Shown in pieces: positions 12,101 to 19,900 of a stretch of 64,000 bases of DNA (the stretch's first letter is position 1; each line of letters opens with the position of its first letter). Below the pieces are notes generated by a model that did not search any database, was not told where the DNA came from, and saw only the letters and a list, made by a program, of their open reading frames with translations. The translations under genes and the position numbers were made by a program. The stretch is from Sclerodactyla briareus (taxonomy: Eukaryota > Echinodermata > Holothuroidea > Dendrochirotida > Sclerodactylidae): positions 248,001 to 312,000 of the forward strand of contig JAODTK010005828.1 in the NCBI GenBank assembly GCA_026419785.1, given 5' to 3'.

Positions 12101-13877
12101 ATCATCCTACAAATTCCTGTGCTAGTGCATACAATCGTCAGAATGATGGGTCTGAGAAGCGCACCTTGCGGATTGGTTTCAGGAATTTTTGGTCCAAAGT
12201 CCCACTTAGGCCCCAGGGCCAATTCATGAATTTCACAGGCAATGGTACTAGGAATGCATTTCTTCCCGCAAACTGCATTTGATTTCTTCAACGTTAATGG
12301 TACTCGGGTAGAAGGCCATTGGGAGTGTTCAGGGATTTGGGGCATAGGGCCCACTTTAGGCTCTTGGGCCCATTATATTAAAGACTATTTGCAAAATCTG
12401 TATCTCTCCAACAAATTCTGTTGCAACTGGTGCTGCTGTTCGGGGGTCCGAATGCTGGCCAGCTGGCTTTACTTCAGGGTGGTCCAGGATTTAGGACCCA
12501 TGTCCCTGGTGCCCATCAATGTGGAATTATGCAAATAGCTTCCTCCCTCTTCCAAGTTCGATGTCACATGCTGACGTACGTCATAATGATGTCTGACAGC
12601 TGTACCTCACGGGTTGTTCAGGAATGTTTAGTCTAAGGTCCCACATGGGCCCGAGGTCCCATTTTATGAAATTTCATATAAACTTTCAAATACTCCAAAA
12701 AGCATCTCCTCCCACAGCTTGATGATTTTCTTAAAGTTACATTTATGTCCTTGTGGTTAGGGCCCGTGGGGGCGGGGGACTTGGGGTCCAATTGCCAATT
12801 TGGCCTAGTGGCCCATTTCATTAGGCTCAACGCTAATGTCATCTTATGGGGGTACTAGGCAATTTTGTTCAAATTATATAATAAGATGCAATTTGCATGT
12901 TTTCGGCACTTAAATGTTCATGCTTTGATGGACATTGACCAGAGCTGGACGTAATATTCATCGACACTGCGGGTGACATTTGACCCCCAAGGTCAATGTC
13001 AAAGGAGCTTACATGGGCCATTGTGAAATGTATCTCCTCTACAAATGAAGTTGTAGTCTCCATGATTGATTGCTTATTGTCATCAAAGGTCAGTATCAAA
13101 TCGTTCACAACTCAAAACAAATCATACAGTTCATCCTTCTAATATGCAAATTTTTTCCGGTCTGAGCTACGAAACCATTGGTTCTTTAAGTTGGATGGAT
13201 GTGACCACAACTGCGACCCATATTTCAGGACTGATTGGGACATCTTTGACCATGTGAAGGTCAAGGTCAAATGGTCATAAGGGGACATAATAGACAACTG
13301 TGTGAAATGCCTTGTCCTTCTCAATCGGTAATTTTTTGATGATCTTTCTTTGATGGATGACCAAAAACTGAGTAGTACAATGATTTTTGACTGCTATGAT
13401 ATCTTGGGCCATATGAAGATCAAGGTTCAAAGGTTATTGCAGGGGCACAATAGAGCAATTTCTTCTTCATTTGCCCCCCCCCCCCCCCCCTTTTGTTTTT
13501 GTTGGCCTGATGATTTGAACACTAAATTTAACACTTATATGTACAGTTGTAAATGTATGTCTTTATGGAAATCGGTCAATGAGCATGTGCAGAGGAACAG
13601 TGGATGGAGGAAATGGAACTAGCTTGATCTGAGAGCCAGTTTCCTTCCCGCTGTCATGTGTGATGTTTGGGACGGGGTGTAGCGAATGATCTTCACAAAA
13701 CAAATGTATGAATGGATGTGTTGCAGTGCGCTGCGAAACAGAGGCTGTCCACTTAGGTAAACACAAAACCTCTACAAGATGGCAAGCCCAGGGAACTACC
13801 TCTGTCTTTTTAAAGCCAAAACGGCTACGCAACACTGTTCCTCATTTGTGTGTACACAGAAAAGAGGGAGGCGGGGG

Positions 13878-13912
<35 letters not shown>

Positions 13913-16900
13913 GATCAGCTGTGCACCTAATTCAGCGGACCCCCACAAATGAGCGAGGAGAATGACATGTTCTGCATTTCGATTGGCGGGTGCGTTTGGC
14001 CTGTGTTATCATTACATTCAGCTGCATGCTTGTGCTCAGTCTAGATTCTGCCTTAATTCCTTCTCATTTGTCCATGCACGATCTGGTTTCACACTATACC
14101 ATGACATGATATTTTATGAGTATCCATTCCACAATTTTACCACATTTTGGATACTAGCTGCAGCCAGTGTCAACAATTACATATTGCAGATGGGTCTCAG
14201 CATTTCATGAGTTGTTGTCCTCCATGTTCATCCCTCCCACACTTTACTATACGTTTGTTTTCTGAAATCAACCAAGGCGCTAGCTCGCGATATTTCCCCA
14301 TTAACCTTCAGTATTGGTTTTTTTTAATTCCTTGACGAATCAGAAGAATCTATCAGTCATGTCAGTGTGTGTGTCTGGTGTGTGTGACGCCCCAGCTTGT
14401 CAAACACGATAACTCAACCCCACCTGATGGATGAAGCTCAGACATACGGTATGTTGGGTGCCCCATGATGAGTACATGATCCATGTTGTTTTGAGGGCAG
14501 TCAGAGGTCATTTGAGATTTCCAAAAGTCAAAGTCTGAAAACTTTGTAAACATGAATGTCCAGAATGGTGGTCAGTCAGAAGCAGTTGAACTTTGGTGGT
14601 GTGAGCTTTTTCAATGGGAGTACAGGAACCCTATTGTTTTTGGTGCAGATGGTCAACAATGGAAAGTGTGTGAAAAATCAATATCTTTGCCAAAGTTAGT
14701 TTGCTAACACGATAACACGACTCCCTCTTGTTGGGAGGGTCTCATACTTAGGGTGTGTGTTCCCATGATGAGTACATGAACCATATGTTTGGGCCAGAGA
14801 CCTTTCAAACTAAAAATGAAATGTTGACTGATCAGTTGGAATTGTGTGGTTCCTTATCAAGAGCAAAGTTACAGTGTAAGACAGGTATGAGAGGTAATAT
14901 TTTGGCCAATTACAGCTTGTGACTGGATAACTTAACCTACTAGAATGGATGAAGCTCATACTCGTATGGTATGTCACCATGAGAGTGCCATATTTTGGGG
15001 TCAGGGAGAGATCAAACAGAGCCGAAGTTGGAGAAACCTTGTAAATTTGAAAAGTTCAGAATGCTTAGTTCTCGATTATTGTTGGAAATTCCAGTATGTG
15101 CTTTCTTATTAAGAGTAAAGGAATCATTTGGCTCGATCAAACACAGCTCAATTTTTTGTGGGGGAAAAAAGGGAAATTCGTTTCAGACATACATTATGAT
15201 GCCCATGGTGAGCTGCCCCCCGTTACAATTTGCCATTAGTCTATGTGTCTAATCCATAGGTTGCCAGAAGAAATGCGTTTAAGGAATCACTAAGCGTTTT
15301 TTGGCTTTCCTGATGATGATTTCAATGATGAGCGAAAATGTGTGATTCGCGACCCCATTGGCGGAGTTCGCAGTGGCCAAGAGGCTGTGCAGAAAGCTAC
15401 CCAGGCGCTGCCCAGAATCCTAAAGAGGGCTTTGAAAAGAAGTTTTTTTAAGTAAGATAAGATCAGGTGAAAGCATGCTTCATTAGAATGAGATGCGTGA
15501 ATCAGGTTTTGACAGATAAATTTGAAATTGAGGTCGAAGCCCATCAGCGCTCAGTAGTGGGACTTTGTGATTTGCATGTGTTAGATCCCTGTCCCAGAAA
15601 TTTTAGGAACAGGCTTGTTCTCCTAAAATTGATGTGGGTGCAAAGATTCTTTTTGCTTGGCGGTCCATGGACACGCGTTTTCATGAATTTGACAACGTGA
15701 TACATAGCATGCATGATGGGGTCATGTGTTAACACTGGGGAAACTGGAGGAGCTGATTAGCGTGTGAGTATTGTAGTTGAGTGGAGGTTGGCAACTTGCT
15801 TGCTCAATCCAAAGAAGGGTGTTGGTAGTCAAATTTTCTGTTTTCCTAGCTATCGTAAACATTGAGTCACATAGGATGTACTGGTAGTTGGTGCTCAGAG
15901 TTAGAAAACTGGAAGAAATCCTCAGTACAATTGACATGCCGGAAAGTGTATTAAGATCTGGCATGAAACGGGTGAATGTTAACACTAGTGCAATGGTGTA
16001 TCTGTAAAACTGGTCCAAGGTTCTTTTTTTTACTTCATTGGAGCAGTTAGGTGTTTATAATTATTGGCAGGAAGGGAATCCCTTTTTTTCCCTATATTTA
16101 TATGACCTGCTTACCACGTCATCATTTGTGAGAGCAGAACGTGTCTTCAGAAAATCGGAGTGAGACATGATTCGTTGATTGGATGATCATTTGAATCAGA
16201 GAAAATAATTTCCTATTAGATGATGACACCACAATGCGCTGAGTTGTTCCCTATATAATCAGTTTAACCCATCATTCTTTGTTTCAGGCCCGGCTTCCAG
16301 TGCCATGCAGGTGGATCCAGCCACCTACTGCAACGAAGCACCGATGGCCGCACCGGACGCCTACCATGAGTGGCTAGAAGGCATTTCACTTCGAAGACAG
16401 GAAGGGGGAACAATCTCTGATTACTGGGGCCCAACAATACCCAAGTCAGATCACTATACACACTCAATGGTTTAGTAGCTATATTCCCCCATTACCAAAG
16501 ATATCATGGTTTTGGACGTACAGCCTCTGCCATTTCTGCTGCTGGCAGACAAATTTACTAGTATTAAGCACAATACCTCTCCAACCATAGTCTGATTTTT
16601 TTCAAAAGGTCTGGCACAAATGCCTGCCATATGTAGAAGATCTTAGATTGGCTTAGAAGTGGGCATTGTCATATGGTCATGGCCACTGATTCCATGGTAT
16701 AGGTCATTCTTTGAGGTTTGTTGCATTTTAATTGAGAATGGTGGATGTAGACTATAATCAGATCCGAACAAAAGTGGAGGTCATTTCATGGTCAATATCA
16801 TCTTCATCATACATTTCATATCCTCCTATTCATGAATGTTACAGCATGGGTAGGCTTGACATAAAACGGGTCCCTTCTGACATATTCTGTTCTAGCAACT

Positions 16901-19900
16901 TAGACCAAGCTCGGGTAAATCTTCCTGTATATCCCAGACTTTCTGGGGCTACCACGGCCCTAGTACCAACGATCTACACATATCTACCCTCATTAACTCG
17001 GTTGTCATCATCAATTCTCTCAAGGTGGCTGACCCCTTTCTCCCATTTGACACAGTCACTACTCCCATGGAGCTAATCTCAACTATTGAAATTGAAAATG
17101 ATACCCGACGACTCTCATCGCAAGATCCATCAGACCCACCCCCCCCCCCCCCCCCCCCCCCCCCTCCTCCTCTCAATTTCCTAAGATCATCAACCTTAAT
17201 TGCTCAGATCTCACAACAACCAATAGTGGGTATGTTTCCTGATGAGCATCGAACAACATACCCCCTAGCTATAAATGAGGTTTCACCGTGAATGTCCTTC
17301 TCACCAGTAAAGGCCGTAGCTCTCAATCTGGGGAATTTCATCCAGCACTGCTGAGCAGAACTCAAACGCAGACACACTCTTATCCACTTCATCTCTGGAA
17401 CCGACAGTGTCGCCGAGGTAGCAGAACTTCAGCACCACTGTCGGATCATACCAACCCATAGCACCCCCTTCAAAACATGCTTGGTATTATCTGTAAGGAT
17501 AGTAGCCTCGTTTCACTTACATTGAGGGTCTCCCTTCAGTCTGCCCTGGTACCGCTAACCCCTCCATGAACCACACGCTTACCATATTTACTACCACTTC
17601 CTCCCTATACGCTGAGCAGGGGAATTTTCCAGCATCTATTCAACTCCAAATATTTTTTCCCAGTAACCATCGCCTAAATTGTCTTCCCTGTACTATCATG
17701 CAGATCTCGGACTCCATACCATAACCTCCAGGTGTACAATAAATTTATGGGCAACATCATTGGAAGAACCAACAAAATCAAGCTGAAACAGTGCCCGAGG
17801 AGGCTAGAAGCTCATTCACGTGACAGGTGCCCCCCCCCCCCCAAAAGAATCCTGCTCCTTTTTCTATATACAAGGGAATGTAGGCCACATTGTAATGTAA
17901 AATTTGTATTGCATGGAACATGTTATCACAGTTTGAAAGTTCCGAGGTTGCACTCAGTGCATCCAGGAATAACGGCGGTAAATTTACAGGCCGCTACGCC
18001 CCGGACTGCATCGGCGGCGAGTGGACTACCTTTCCAAGGATGTTGGAGATCCGGGGAAAGCCGCCCGAGAAGTTGTAAAACCAAATGAATAAATAGAAAT
18101 CGTCAATTTAATGTTAACTGTCATATAATTTCCCCATGCCCACCCCTACAATTCCGTCTTTCGAATTGGAGATTTATGATTACTACAATATGAATGAATT
18201 GTCTGACTGGCCAGCAGATTAAATCAAACAGCAAATAGAATTATAATAAATATTCACTATAGTCAGCCGTGACCCGGGTCCAAACGTAACTTCACACTAC
18301 TAAACACGTCAACACACGACTGCATTCCGGAGACTCCCCTCACAGCGCAACGTACCACACCAGCATTCAAAATCGTTCTGCCGCATCCTCCAAACTCATT
18401 CAAAATCCCGAACCAAAACACACAATTAACATACGCGTAAATCTCATCCAATTCCCATTTCAACAATCGTACGCAAACCTTTTCGACGCACGGAGACCGC
18501 ACGCCACAACAAGGACCGCGCTGACAAAATAAATCAGAAAATAATGATACGCTGTGTCGCATCGTTTACAACATAGTCATTTGTTTCGCCTTGTTTGTAA
18601 GTTACAACCGATTGTTGCATCTCTGTCCCCTCCCCTCCCCAAGGTGCCTGCCGCTGTCTCCACCCAGAGTTCTGGGGCAGGTATTACTACAAGGTACACC
18701 AGCTGGATCAGGACGAGGCGAGGCGGAATGCTCTGAAAGAGAGAGCAGAGATGACATCGTCACAAACCCTGGATGAAGACTTGGGCTGGGGTGATGAAGG
18801 TATGGTTGTGTCGAGGGAAGAGGGGGGGGGGTGAGGTAGCTAGTGGGAAGAAAACGGTGGGAGGAGTAGCAGACGAGAAGAGGAATGAGACGAGGCCACA
18901 GGTTACAGAGATCAAAGTTACATGTATAGGAGGCTGATTTAGTTCAGCTGGTGAAGCTCTGGCCTGAGAAGAGTTTGAGTCAATTCAAAGAGTCATTGAG
19001 TCAGTATACTGAAGGGCAGGAATATCTACTGATTATTCCAAGCTACTCACATGTTGAAGTGGGGACCATGGTTCAAAAACTTGTGAATAGTAGTGAGAGA
19101 CGTCGTCCTTCACATAGCCAAACATAGTCAGAGGTATGGTGGTCATGTCTGTCTGGTTGGTACTATGCAAACACCAAATGGTGGTTATCACTGCATAGGG
19201 CGTTGATTCTGAGAGGGGCAGTTTCCTCTCTAGCAGGAAGAATCAAATTCAGTGCCAGGGCAATCAAGTAATTGGGAACGTTGGTTGAGTGTGAACTATA
19301 GTACCCGTACCCAGTGTCGCACCTGGGAGAGGAAGCTGCTGTCAAGGCAGCACTGGCCTGTGATCTGGACATTGGAAGCAGGTAGACTAGGGCGGAGGTG
19401 TCGGGTCATAAGCTCCTGCTGCTAGGCACCGCCCACAGCGGTGTACCCGACTTTCCTTCTTTTCAATCCTAAGGGGGATCCCCATATGGAGTGACACACT
19501 GGAGTGTGGGGCGGGGGCGGACAGTGAAAGCAGGCAAGTGGGTACTAACTATATAGTGATAGTAATAGAGCTGGACACGCCTCCATGGGGTACCCGCAGA
19601 ATAGGGACCTGTACACACTCTGACATCCGGGAAAAGTGGCAGCCAGTCAATTGAGTGCCAGTTGTACTCGAGTACAATTAGCATCTGGGTAGAGGGGTAA
19701 CAAGTGCCTGCCCAAAGGACACAACTTGGCTGACAGGACATGAGATTCTGGACTCCAATCCACCCTGTAATCTTGCATTGAATATTATAGTGACGATCTA
19801 CCATATGATAATTGTACTGGGGTGGTTATTCGTGTGACGTGAGGCAAAAGACGCCGCTTGTTCAGTAATATCAATATTAATATATAAGTGCGTGTATAGC

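Noticed and set aside
12010..13324. Series of overlapping ORFs on both strands
   Set aside because: They lie in the AGGTCA-rich repeat block, overlap one another in opposite directions, and show no domain signature.
13708..13965. ORF with a poly-Gly centre
   Set aside because: Created by the G31 run.
16949..17291. Poly-Gly and poly-Pro ORFs on opposite strands
   Set aside because: Created by the C26 run. The flanking residues show no family.
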